64,000 bases of DNA from Pseudofrankia saprophytica (lineage in GTDB: Bacteria > Actinomycetota > Actinomycetes > Frankiales > Frankiaceae): NCBI RefSeq assembly GCF_000235425.2, contig NZ_KI912266.1, forward strand, positions 4,047,293 through 4,111,292, in the 5' to 3' direction. Within the stretch, counting starts at the first letter, position 1. The number at the start of each line of letters is the position of its first letter. Below the pieces are notes generated by a model that was given only the letters and a program-made list of their open reading frames with translations, was not told where the DNA came from and made no database searches. The translations under genes were made by a program, and so were the position numbers. This document shows positions 25,538-33,143 of this stretch, piece after piece.

Positions 25538-26116
25538 TCAGGAGCGGACGGGCAGGCCCACGCGGTCGGGGACGACACGGTCGATGCCGTCGAGGAGCCG
25601 CTCCGAGGGTTCCGGCCACCAGCGTCCGGCGGGCAGGGCCACCAGGGCACGGCGCAGCTCGCGGGCGTCCGAACGAATCGGAACCACCCGCGCCGGCGCG
25701 GCGGCGGCGAGCACACCGAGGTACCAGTGCCTTCGGGTCGGCGGCCAGCCGTCCGGATCGAGCAGCACCAGGCTGTCGGGCATGTCGGCCTCGCCGCGGC
25801 GGAACCGGGCGACGGCCGCGCTCACGGCGACCTCCAGGTCGCCCACCTGGCCGGCCTCGTCGTAGCGGGCGACCCAGGCGGCGGCGACCTCGGCGAGCGG
25901 GTCCGCGTCGTGCACCACGTAGGGCGTGGCGACGGCGCGGCACTCCTGCCAGGCCGCCGCCGCCCGCGCGCCGGGCGGCAGGGTGTCGTCAGGGAGCACG
26001 ACGGTCACGTTCGTCGCGCTGGCCAGCGGGGCCACGACCGAGCGGGTGATCCTGTCCGGCGTGGCCGCGGGGTCCGGCCCGACGACGCAGACCACAGTCG
26101 AGGAAAGCCGATGCAC
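25538..26116 (-). CDS. Hypothetical protein, Rossmann-like
   Basis: I do not recognise the family. The 192-residue product starts with a beta-strand then loop ('STVVCVVGPDPAATPDRITR') and alternates predicted strands and helices ('NVTVVLPDDTLPPGARAAAA', 'DSLVLLDPDGWPPTRRHWYL'), suggesting an alpha/beta fold. There are no membrane segments or cysteine clusters. GTG 26116 lies 28 bases after the DapB-like gene on the same strand, so the two are probably co-transcribed. Confidence 0.6.
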   Translation of the reverse strand: MHRLSSTVVCVVGPDPAATPDRITRSVVAPLASATNVTVVLPDDTLPPGARAAAAWQECRAVATPYVVHDADPLAEVAAAWVARYDEAGQVGDLEVAVSAAVARFRRGEADMPDSLVLLDPDGWPPTRRHWYLGVLAAAAPARVVPIRSDARELRRALVALPAGRWWPEPSERLLDGIDRVVPDRVGLPVRS

Positions 26117-26143
26117 ACCGCGACGCTACGCCGCGGCGGCGCC

Positions 26144-27271
26144 TCACCGGGAGGTCTGGCCGCTGACCTGACCAGTTCGCGGGCGGGCCGCGATGTTCCG
26201 GCCGGCGATGCTGCGACCCGCGATGTTGCGGCCGGCGACGAGAGACACGTCCGCCGCGCCGAGCAGCCCTGGCCTCGCCGCGCAGACGGTGGGGATCGCG
26301 TTGACGGCGCGCATCGCGGTCGCGGTCAGGCCGTTGTCGGACTCCGGCGGATCGAACACGAGCTCGCACCGCATGGTGGGGCTGCCGACGATCTCCACGC
26401 GGTAGGCGAGGGTGTCGCCGGCGGTGCCGTGCGGCCATTGCGGTGCGACGTCGTCGGCCATGCGGTTGACGTGCTCGAGGACGACGAGGCGCCTGCCGTC
26501 GAGCATTCCGCGCACCTCGAACCGGACCCCGGCCGTGCTGCCGGCGGGCAGCGTGCCGATCGCGGTGTCCAGGTCGCGGTCGAGCACGGCGCGTTCGTAG
26601 TCGGTCTCGATCGCGTCGAGCCGCACCTGGAGCACGTCGGCGATCGCATCGACCACACCCCGCCAGGCGCCGGCGAGGATCGCCGGGTCGGCCAGGAAGC
26701 AGCCGAAGTCCGTCGCCTCGCCGAACCCGAACGCGAACCGGAGAGTGTTGGCGTCCGGGTAGTCGGAGTAATCGGCGATCTCCTGGATCCTGATCGACCT
26801 GATCTCGTCGCAGGCCGCCAGCAGGGCCATCGGCAGGATGTCGCTGGCGAAGCCCGGCTCGATGCCGGTCGCGAAGAACGACGCCCCGCCCGCCGCCGCG
26901 GCGGCCGCCAGCGGGTCCCGCAGCGCGGGCTCGGCGGTAGGCGGATGCGTGAGCCCGGCGAAGGACGTGGTCACCACGTTCGTACCGGCCGAGAGGAAGG
27001 GCGCGACGTCGGTGACGGCGGTGCCGTCGAACGCCGCCGGGCCGAAGTAGGCGAGACAGTCCGCGCCCGCAGCGGCGAGGGCGGCCGCGTCATGGGTAGC
27101 GGTCACCCCGGTGGGATCCGGCAGGCCGCACAGCGCGGCGGCGTCCTGGCCGACCTTGTCCGCCGAGTGGACGTGGAGACCTACCAGCTCGAGATCTGGA
27201 TGGTTGATGATGCCCCGAAGCCCGAGCCGGCCGGTCGGGCCGGTACCCCAGTGCACGACCCTGATCGTCAC
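26144..27271 (-). CDS. DapB/2,4-diaminopentanoate dehydrogenase-like NAD(P)-dependent protein
   Basis: The roughly 375-residue protein opens with a Rossmann nucleotide-binding region 'TIRVVHWGTGPTGRLGLRGI' and 'HPDLELVGLHVHSADKVGQD', typical of dihydrodipicolinate-reductase-like proteins in actinobacterial catabolic clusters. 'IEPGFASDILPMALLAACDE' marks the substrate domain. I place the start at GTG 27271, with 'GGGAG' 9 bases upstream; upstream in-frame starts would add unconserved residues. The C-terminus has a repeated 'AGRNIAGRSIAGRNIAARP' tail. It is divergent from the amidohydrolase gene across a 250-base control region. Confidence 0.75.
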   Translation of the reverse strand: MTIRVVHWGTGPTGRLGLRGIINHPDLELVGLHVHSADKVGQDAAALCGLPDPTGVTATHDAAALAAAGADCLAYFGPAAFDGTAVTDVAPFLSAGTNVVTTSFAGLTHPPTAEPALRDPLAAAAAAGGASFFATGIEPGFASDILPMALLAACDEIRSIRIQEIADYSDYPDANTLRFAFGFGEATDFGCFLADPAILAGAWRGVVDAIADVLQVRLDAIETDYERAVLDRDLDTAIGTLPAGSTAGVRFEVRGMLDGRRLVVLEHVNRMADDVAPQWPHGTAGDTLAYRVEIVGSPTMRCELVFDPPESDNGLTATAMRAVNAIPTVCAARPGLLGAADVSLVAGRNIAGRSIAGRNIAARPRTGQVSGQTSR

Positions 27272-27330
27272 GGAACGCAACTCCCGCATAACGTCCGCAT
27301 ATTGCATACATTATTCGCTGTCGGGTGGAG

Positions 27331-27398
27331 GGGCAACGGGATCCGCGGGGTAACGGGATCCGCAGGGCGACGGGATGGGTGGGGCAGCGGGATGGGCG
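27331..27398. repeat. Four tandem copies of a 17-bp G-rich repeat
   Basis: Units begin at 27331, 27348, 27365 and 27382 with the consensus 'GGGYARCGGGATSSGYG'. Units 1 and 2 differ at two positions, and units 3 and 4 are close variants. The array lies in the control region between the DapB-like and amidohydrolase genes. The plus strand has regularly spaced G-runs. Confidence 0.85.
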
Positions 27399-27474
27399 GG
27401 GTGGTGGGCGCGGGCGCGCTGGCCACGCCGCCGCGCCCACGCTCGGCGCCCTCGCCGTTTCGGTTGAAGGCCAA

Positions 27475-27502
27475 GATTTTTCTTTCTAGAGTAAGAAAAA
27501 TC
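27475..27502. promoter_or_regulatory. AT-rich palindrome ahead of amidohydrolase, candidate TetR operator
   Basis: Arms 'GATTTTTCTT' (27475-27484) and 'AAGAAAAATC' (27493-27502) are perfect inverted repeats around an 8-base centre. In a genome with this GC content such a sequence stands out. It ends 19 bases before the GTG of the amidohydrolase gene, so a protein bound here would block transcription or initiation. The TetR-type gene next downstream is the obvious candidate binder. Confidence 0.65.
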
Positions 27503-27521
27503 GCTCTTCGGGAGGTGGGCT

Positions 27522-29252
27522 GTGGCCCCGGACTTCGACCAGGTGATTCGCTGCGGGACCATCGTGGACGGCAGCGGTGGCGAGCTGTTCGAGGGCGATG
27601 TCGCGGTCGCGGGCGGCAGAATCGTCGCCGTCGGCCGCGTCGACGGCACCGGGCGGGAGGAGATCGACGCCCGGGGGCGACTGGTGACGCCCGGATTCGT
27701 CGACATCCACACCCACTACGACGGTCAGGTGACGTGGGAGCAGCGCCTGTCGCCGTCCTCGGGCCATGGCGTCACCACGGCGGTGATGGGCAACTGCGGT
27801 GTCGGGTTCGCTCCGTGCAGCCCTGAGAACCGGGCGCTGTTGGTCAAGGTGCTGGAGGGCGTCGAGGACATTCCCGAGATCGTCATGGCGGAGGGGCTGC
27901 CGTGGACGTGGGAGTCCTTCCCCGAGTACCTGTCGGTGCTGGCGGGACGCGCGGCGGACGTGGACTTCGCGGCGCAGGTCCCGCACGCGGCTGTCCGGGT
28001 GCATGTCATGGGGCGGCGGGGGGCCGACCGGGAGGCGGCCACCCCCGACGATCTCGACGAGATGACGCGGATCGTCGCCGAGGCGGTGACCGCCGGGGCG
28101 TTCGGGGTCAGTACGTCGCGCAGCATCGGCCACCGGACGCCGGATGGCCAGCTGGCGCCGACGGTGGGCGTCGAGGAGGCGGAGCTGCACGCGCTGGCGC
28201 GCGGCCTGCGCCAGGCCGGCGCCGGCGTTCTTCAGCTCATCGCCAGCCAGGGCGAGCACGACCCCCGTGCCGAGGTGGCCCTGTTCCGGCGGCTGACGGC
28301 GACGTCAGGCGGCCCGCTGTCCTTCACGCTCGTCACCACGCAACGCTTTCCGGAACACGCGGGGCTCTACCTCGAGGCGCTGTCGGCCGAGAACCGGGAC
28401 GGCCTTCCTGAGATACGCGGCCAGGTGTTCCCGCGTCCGGTCGGCGTCGTGCTGGGACTGGATCTGTCCTTCCACCCCTTCGTCTTCAACCCGAGCTACC
28501 AGCAGATCGCCCACCTGCCGCTGGCGAAGCGCGTCGACGCGCTGCGCGATCCGGCACGCAGAGCACGGATCCTGTCCGAGCGGGCCGAGCACCCGAATCC
28601 CGTCTTCCAGTTCTTCGCCGGCCAGGACGCCAACCTCTACGTCATGGCCGAGGTGCCCGACTACGAGCCGGCACCGGACACGAGCGTGGGCGCGCTCGCG
28701 GCCGCCCGCGGCGTCAGCCCGCGAGAGCTGATCTACGACCTGATGGTCGACAGCGACGGGCTCGCGGCATTCCTGCTGCCGGCCGGCAACTACGCGGGGG
28801 ACAGCCTGGAACCGGTGCGCCTGCTCATGCAGAATGCCCACACCATCATCGGGCTCGGCGACGGCGGAGCGCACTACGGCACGATCAGCGACGGCAGCTA
28901 CCCGACGACGCTGTTGGCCCACTGGACCCGTGACCGCACCCGAGGCCCGAAAATCCCGTTGTCGGCGGCCGTGCGGATGCTGAGCCGGCCGAACGCCGAG
29001 GCGGTCGGTCTCCATGACCGTGGCCTGCTAGCACCGGGTCTCAAGGCCGACCTCAACGTCATCGACTACGACGCCCTCACGCTGCACCGGCCCGTCGCGG
29101 TCCGGGACCTGCCCTCCGGGGGACGACGGCTGGTGCAGAAGGCGGAGGGCTACGCCCTCACCATGGTCAACGGCGTCGTCACCTACCGTGATGGGCAGCC
29201 GACGGGTGCGCTCCCCGGAAGGCTGGTGCGCAATCCCGCTACCGTCACCTGA
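27522..29252 (+). CDS. N-acyl-D-amino-acid deacylase-type amidohydrolase
   Basis: The 576-residue member of the D-aminoacylase branch of amidohydrolases carries the N-terminal HxH 'TPGFVDIHTHYDGQVTWEQR', the metal-site segment 'GVTTAVMGNCGVGFAPCSPE' (with the Cys characteristic of the branch), and 'IGLGDGGAHYGTISDGSYPT' with the catalytic Asp region. It hydrolyses an N-acyl or amide bond of an unknown substrate. GTG 27522 follows 'GGAGGTGGG'. The TetR gene starts one base after its stop, so they form one transcript. An AT-rich palindrome covers the promoter. Confidence 0.88.
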   Translation: MAPDFDQVIRCGTIVDGSGGELFEGDVAVAGGRIVAVGRVDGTGREEIDARGRLVTPGFVDIHTHYDGQVTWEQRLSPSSGHGVTTAVMGNCGVGFAPCSPENRALLVKVLEGVEDIPEIVMAEGLPWTWESFPEYLSVLAGRAADVDFAAQVPHAAVRVHVMGRRGADREAATPDDLDEMTRIVAEAVTAGAFGVSTSRSIGHRTPDGQLAPTVGVEEAELHALARGLRQAGAGVLQLIASQGEHDPRAEVALFRRLTATSGGPLSFTLVTTQRFPEHAGLYLEALSAENRDGLPEIRGQVFPRPVGVVLGLDLSFHPFVFNPSYQQIAHLPLAKRVDALRDPARRARILSERAEHPNPVFQFFAGQDANLYVMAEVPDYEPAPDTSVGALAAARGVSPRELIYDLMVDSDGLAAFLLPAGNYAGDSLEPVRLLMQNAHTIIGLGDGGAHYGTISDGSYPTTLLAHWTRDRTRGPKIPLSAAVRMLSRPNAEAVGLHDRGLLAPGLKADLNVIDYDALTLHRPVAVRDLPSGGRRLVQKAEGYALTMVNGVVTYRDGQPTGALPGRLVRNPATVT

Positions 29253-29253
29253 C

Positions 29254-29916
29254 GTGGCCGAACGCCGAGCAGACCTCGAACGCCGGGCAGACCTCGAAGG
29301 TCGAGAAGGCCTGGAAGCCGGCGCGAACCTAGAAGCCGGTGCCAGCCGGACCGGGCCGGTGTCGCCTGGCCGGCGCGGCCGCCCGCGCAAGGTGACGGTC
29401 GACGACATCATCGACGCCGCCCTCGAGATCGGGCTCGACCAGGTGACCATCCGCAAGGTGGCCGACGCGCTCGGCATGACCGTGCCGGGAATCTCCTACC
29501 ACGTGCGAACCCGCGAGGAGCTTCTCGCATTGGTCATGGCACGGGCCGTCGACACGTTGTTTGCGTCCGGCCCCGAGCCGGCCACGTCGTTCGACGAGAC
29601 GGTCACGCGGTTCGCCGAGGGTCTGTTCGCCTGGTTCCGCGCGCATCCGATCCTGGTCACGCAGGTTGCGCAGGGCCGCATCCTGGAGGAGAACGTCGAA
29701 CGGCATCTAGGGCGGTTGCTGCGGGCCGCGGGCCCGAGCGAGACGGACCGGGCTCGAGCCCTGGACGTCGTCTCCCAGGTGACGGCCGCCGTCATCGGCG
29801 CGGCCGTCCTCGATGCGGCCCAGGACTCGCGCGAGCGGGCCGGAAACCAGGAGCAGAAGCCGCCGCGTCCGGACCACTACGCCGCGGTCCGGACCGTGCT
29901 CACGGCACTGCTGTGA
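29254..29916 (+). CDS. TetR-family transcriptional regulator
   Basis: The 220-residue protein has the DNA-binding helices 'VTVDDIIDAALEIGLDQVTI' and 'RKVADALGMTVPGISYHVRT' after a low-complexity leader made of repeats such as 'RRADLERRADLEGREGLEAG'. The C-terminal half is the ligand-binding helical bundle. GTG 29254 directly follows the amidohydrolase stop (translational coupling). It likely represses its own operon and perhaps the flanking DapB-like and molybdopterin genes. The 3' end overlaps the convergent oxidoreductase gene by 17 bases. Confidence 0.85.
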   Translation: MAERRADLERRADLEGREGLEAGANLEAGASRTGPVSPGRRGRPRKVTVDDIIDAALEIGLDQVTIRKVADALGMTVPGISYHVRTREELLALVMARAVDTLFASGPEPATSFDETVTRFAEGLFAWFRAHPILVTQVAQGRILEENVERHLGRLLRAAGPSETDRARALDVVSQVTAAVIGAAVLDAAQDSRERAGNQEQKPPRPDHYAAVRTVLTALL

Positions 29917-32215
29917 CCTGCCCCGGCGCGGTCTGGCCCTGGGCGGTCTGACCCTGGGCGGTCGCGGGACGCACCTGGCAGGGCACCCCGTTGACCGCGA
30001 TCGTGCCGCTCGGCACGTCCAGCACGTCGCCCGGGTTGAGCAGGTTGGAGTTGATGCCGGGGCGTCGGGCCGCCACGGACATCCGCGTGCCGGCCACGTC
30101 ATGACCCCAGCCGTGCGGCAGGCTGACGACGCCGGGCATCATCTCGTCGCTGACCTCGACGGAGACGGTCAGCCGGCCCTCCACCGTCGACACCTCGGCC
30201 AGCTGGCCATCGGCCAGCCCGGCCCGCGTGGCGTCCCGCGGGTGGATGAGCAGGGTGCAGCGGTTCGTGCCCTTGTTCAGCGCCGACACGTTGTGCATCC
30301 ACGAGTTGTTCGAGCGCAGGTGCCGACGGCTCGTCAGCACGAACTCCGGCTCGGCGCGGTCGAGCCGCGCGGCCAGGCGCGGGACATCCCGGGTGAGCAG
30401 GTCGTGCACCAGCTCGACCGTGCCGGACGGTGTGTCCAGTACCTCGGCGAGGCGGCCCTCGCCCAGCGGCCCGAACCAGACCCCGTCCGGGTGCCGCCGC
30501 ACCTTCTCCAGCGTCCAGCCGTCCGGCCGCTCGCCGCAGCGGTCGCCGAACTCCCCGGCGCGCACGCTCAGATCGACCAGCCTGGCCGGCCCGCGGCCGT
30601 GCAACATGGGCAGGATCTCGGCCGGGTCGCGGCCCGCCAGCGGCTGCCCCGGCCGGGCGGCGACCCCGATGAGGCCGGCGGTGTACAGGTCGTCCAGCGC
30701 GGCGACGTCGACGTCGGGCGCCGGCGTACCGAGCACCGTGCCAGCGAGGCGCAGCAGGATCTCCCATTCGGCCGGCCGGTCGGCGGGGGCCGGGAGGACC
30801 GGGCCGTTCCACTTGAACGCGGACTCGACCGCGTACATCCAGTACAGGTCGTCGGCGTGGCCGCGCTCCAGCGGCGAGAGCCCCGGCAGGATCACGTGGG
30901 CGTGCCGCGTCGTCTCGTTGAGCCAGTTGTCCACCGCGATGAACGCGTCCAGCCTCGGCAGCGCCGCGTCCAGCCGGGCCGAGGCCGGCGCGGAGATGAC
31001 CGGGTTGCCCGCCACGCTGATCAACGCCCGCAGCCGTCCCTCGCCAGGCGTGTCGATCTCCTCGGCGAGGCAGCTGACCGGGAACTGGCCGAACACCTCG
31101 GGCGCCTTGCGAACGCGGCTGGTGTAGCGGTGGAACTCCCAGCGCTCGCCCGTCTGGTCGGGCCTGCGGGCGAACCCGGGCCCCCACGCCGCCGACCGCG
31201 GGAAGCAGACGCCGCCGGGGGCGTCCAGCGACCCGAGCGCGACGTTGAGCACGAAGATCAACCAGGTGGCGAGCGTGCCGAACTCCTGCGTGCAGGTGCC
31301 GATCCGTCCGTAGATCGCGGGCGCTCGCGCGGCGGCGAGGTCCCGCGCCAGGCCGCGGATCCGCTCGGCGGGGATGCCGCAGGCGCGGGCGACCTGCTCT
31401 GGGGCGAAGGGGACGGCGAGCGCGAGCACCTCGTCGAGACCGCTGACCAGGCCGTCGAGGTGCGCCGGCCGGCGGACCAGGCCCTCCTCGGCCATCGTTC
31501 GCAGCAGGGCGAACAGCAGGAGCGCGTCGGTGCCCGGCCGGATCGGCAGCCACTCGCCGGCGGCGTCGGCGGTACCGGTGCGCCGCGGGTCGACGACGAG
31601 GACTCGGCCGCCGCGGCCGCGGATGGCCTGAAGCCGGCCGGTCATGTCCGGCGCGGACAGCATCGAGCCCTGTGATGCCGCCGGGTTCGCGCCGAGGATG
31701 ACGAGGTGGTCGGTCCGGGCCAGGTCCGGCACCGGCCCGGCCCACATGCCGCCGAACAGCAGCGCGCTGACCAGGTTGAGCGGCCACTGGTCGACGGTGC
31801 CCGGCGTGTAGATCGCCTTCATGCCCACCGCGCTCGCCATGCCGACCAGTGCGCCGATGTACTTGACGAGATCGAGGTTGTGCGCGACCGGGTTGCCGAC
31901 ATAGACGGTCAGCGCGGCCGCGCCGTCCTCGTGCAGTACTGGGCGCAGCACCCGCTCGACCTCGGCCCAGGCCTCGTCCCAGCTGACGGGCCGGTGGGTG
32001 CCGTCGGCGCCCCTGACCATCGGCTGGCGCAGCCGGTCCGGGTCCTCGTACAGGTGCCCCAGCGCGGTGCCCTTCGGGCAGATGTAGCCGCGCGACCAGA
32101 CATCGTCCGGGTTGCCCTTGATGCTCTTGACGCGGCCGTCGATGGTGGCTACCCGGAGTCCGCACATCGCCTCGCAGAGTGGGCAGGTGGCGCGATGTTC
32201 CACGACAGCACCCAT
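29900..32215 (-). CDS. Molybdopterin-dependent oxidoreductase (4Fe-4S, formate-dehydrogenase/nitrate-reductase superfamily)
   Basis: The 771-residue protein binds a 4Fe-4S cluster via 'CPLCEAMCGLRV' and 'SRGYICPKGTALGHLY' (C-x2-C-x3-C-xn-C) and a molybdopterin bis-guanine dinucleotide cofactor, with the usual 'DHLVILGANPAASQGS' and 'GGRVLVVDPRRTGTADAAGE'. The C-terminal cofactor domain has 'LTSRRHLRSNNSWMHNVSAL'. No twin-arginine signal is seen, so it is cytoplasmic. ATG 32215 follows 'GAAGGAG'. The tail holds a small 'TAQGQTAQGQTAPGQ' repeat. No electron-transfer subunits are adjacent; the substrate may be linked to the neighbouring amidohydrolase pathway. Confidence 0.9.
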   Translation of the reverse strand: MGAVVEHRATCPLCEAMCGLRVATIDGRVKSIKGNPDDVWSRGYICPKGTALGHLYEDPDRLRQPMVRGADGTHRPVSWDEAWAEVERVLRPVLHEDGAAALTVYVGNPVAHNLDLVKYIGALVGMASAVGMKAIYTPGTVDQWPLNLVSALLFGGMWAGPVPDLARTDHLVILGANPAASQGSMLSAPDMTGRLQAIRGRGGRVLVVDPRRTGTADAAGEWLPIRPGTDALLLFALLRTMAEEGLVRRPAHLDGLVSGLDEVLALAVPFAPEQVARACGIPAERIRGLARDLAAARAPAIYGRIGTCTQEFGTLATWLIFVLNVALGSLDAPGGVCFPRSAAWGPGFARRPDQTGERWEFHRYTSRVRKAPEVFGQFPVSCLAEEIDTPGEGRLRALISVAGNPVISAPASARLDAALPRLDAFIAVDNWLNETTRHAHVILPGLSPLERGHADDLYWMYAVESAFKWNGPVLPAPADRPAEWEILLRLAGTVLGTPAPDVDVAALDDLYTAGLIGVAARPGQPLAGRDPAEILPMLHGRGPARLVDLSVRAGEFGDRCGERPDGWTLEKVRRHPDGVWFGPLGEGRLAEVLDTPSGTVELVHDLLTRDVPRLAARLDRAEPEFVLTSRRHLRSNNSWMHNVSALNKGTNRCTLLIHPRDATRAGLADGQLAEVSTVEGRLTVSVEVSDEMMPGVVSLPHGWGHDVAGTRMSVAARRPGINSNLLNPGDVLDVPSGTIAVNGVPCQVRPATAQGQTAQGQTAPGQVTAVP

Positions 32216-32397
32216 GCCGCTCCTTCTCCCGGACCATCGCGTCCCAGGCCATCGTGCGGGCAACCGAGATCACTGCTTGATGGATAATGTATACGACTGT
32301 ATGTGCGGATGTGGGCCGATGGCGTCGACCGAAGGAAAGGCGCGGTGGGTACCGACACGGCGGCGATTTCCACCGGGAAGCTCCGACGGGGAGAGCC

Positions 32398-33066
32398 TCA
32401 GGCGGGACGGGCGCCGGTGGTCGCGGCGAAGCGTTCGACCTCGTCGGTGTGGCCGGTCACGATGATCAGGTCGTCGCGGTCGAGGACCGTGTCGGCCACG
32501 ACGTGGGTGAACTCGGTTCCGGGGCGCTTCACCCCGACGACCGTCACCCCGAACCGGGTGCGGGGCCTGGCGACGTCCATCGTCGCCCCGCAGATCGACC
32601 CGGGAGCGCGTAGCTTCGCGACCGCGAACCCCTTGTCGAACTCGACGAAGTCGATGAGCCGCCCGGAGAGCAGGTGCGCGACCCGCTCGCCGGCGTCGCG
32701 CTCGGGGTAGACGACGTGCGACGCGCCGATGCGTTCCAGAATCCGGCCGTGCTGGCGGGTGATCGCCTTCGCCCAGACCTCCGGGACGCCCAGGTCGAGC
32801 AGGGTGCCGGTGGCCAGCAGGCTCGCCTCGATATCGACGCCGATCGAGACCACGGCCCGGTTGAAGCCGTCGGCGCCCAGCTGGCGCAGCGCCACCTCGC
32901 TGGTCGCGTCCGCCTCGACGACGTGGGACAGCGTCCCCGACCACTCCTGGACGAGGCCACGGTCCGTGTCGACGGCGACGACGTCGTGTCCGAGCCGCTG
33001 CAACGACTCGGCGAGTGTGCTGCCGAACCGGCCCAGCCCGATGACCAGTACCGCGTTCGGGTGCAT
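32398..33066 (-). CDS. trkA: TrkA-type potassium uptake regulatory subunit (RCK_N/RCK_C)
   Basis: The 222-residue protein has a Rossmann-type RCK_N domain ('AVLVIGLGRFGSTLAESLQR', 'HDVVAVDTDRGLVQEWSG') that binds NAD(H) or ATP, and a C-terminal RCK_C/TrkA_C domain ('FGVTVVGVKRPG', 'VLDRDDLIIVTGHTDEVERF'). It gates a TrkH/KtrB channel from the cytoplasm. ATG 33066 begins the beta strand closely. It follows the TrkH gene on the same strand, 77 bases downstream. Confidence 0.9.
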   Translation of the reverse strand: MHPNAVLVIGLGRFGSTLAESLQRLGHDVVAVDTDRGLVQEWSGTLSHVVEADATSEVALRQLGADGFNRAVVSIGVDIEASLLATGTLLDLGVPEVWAKAITRQHGRILERIGASHVVYPERDAGERVAHLLSGRLIDFVEFDKGFAVAKLRAPGSICGATMDVARPRTRFGVTVVGVKRPGTEFTHVVADTVLDRDDLIIVTGHTDEVERFAATTGARPA

Positions 33067-33143
33067 GTCCCGGCCCACGCCAGCCCCGCCTCCGCTCCCA
33101 CCGCTCCCACAGCCACGCCGCCTACGCCACCCGCCCGGGTCGG

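Noticed and set aside
27331-27398. Possible CRISPR or integrase attachment repeats
   Set aside because: The units are directly abutting 17-mers without spacers, and no cas or integrase gene is near.
25385-27826. 813-codon plus-strand open frame
   Set aside because: It runs antisense through the hypothetical and DapB-like genes, has no recognisable domain, and crosses their shared promoter region.
29813-31675. 620-codon plus-strand open frame
   Set aside because: It is antisense to the molybdopterin oxidoreductase, whose cysteine and cofactor motifs prove the coding strand.
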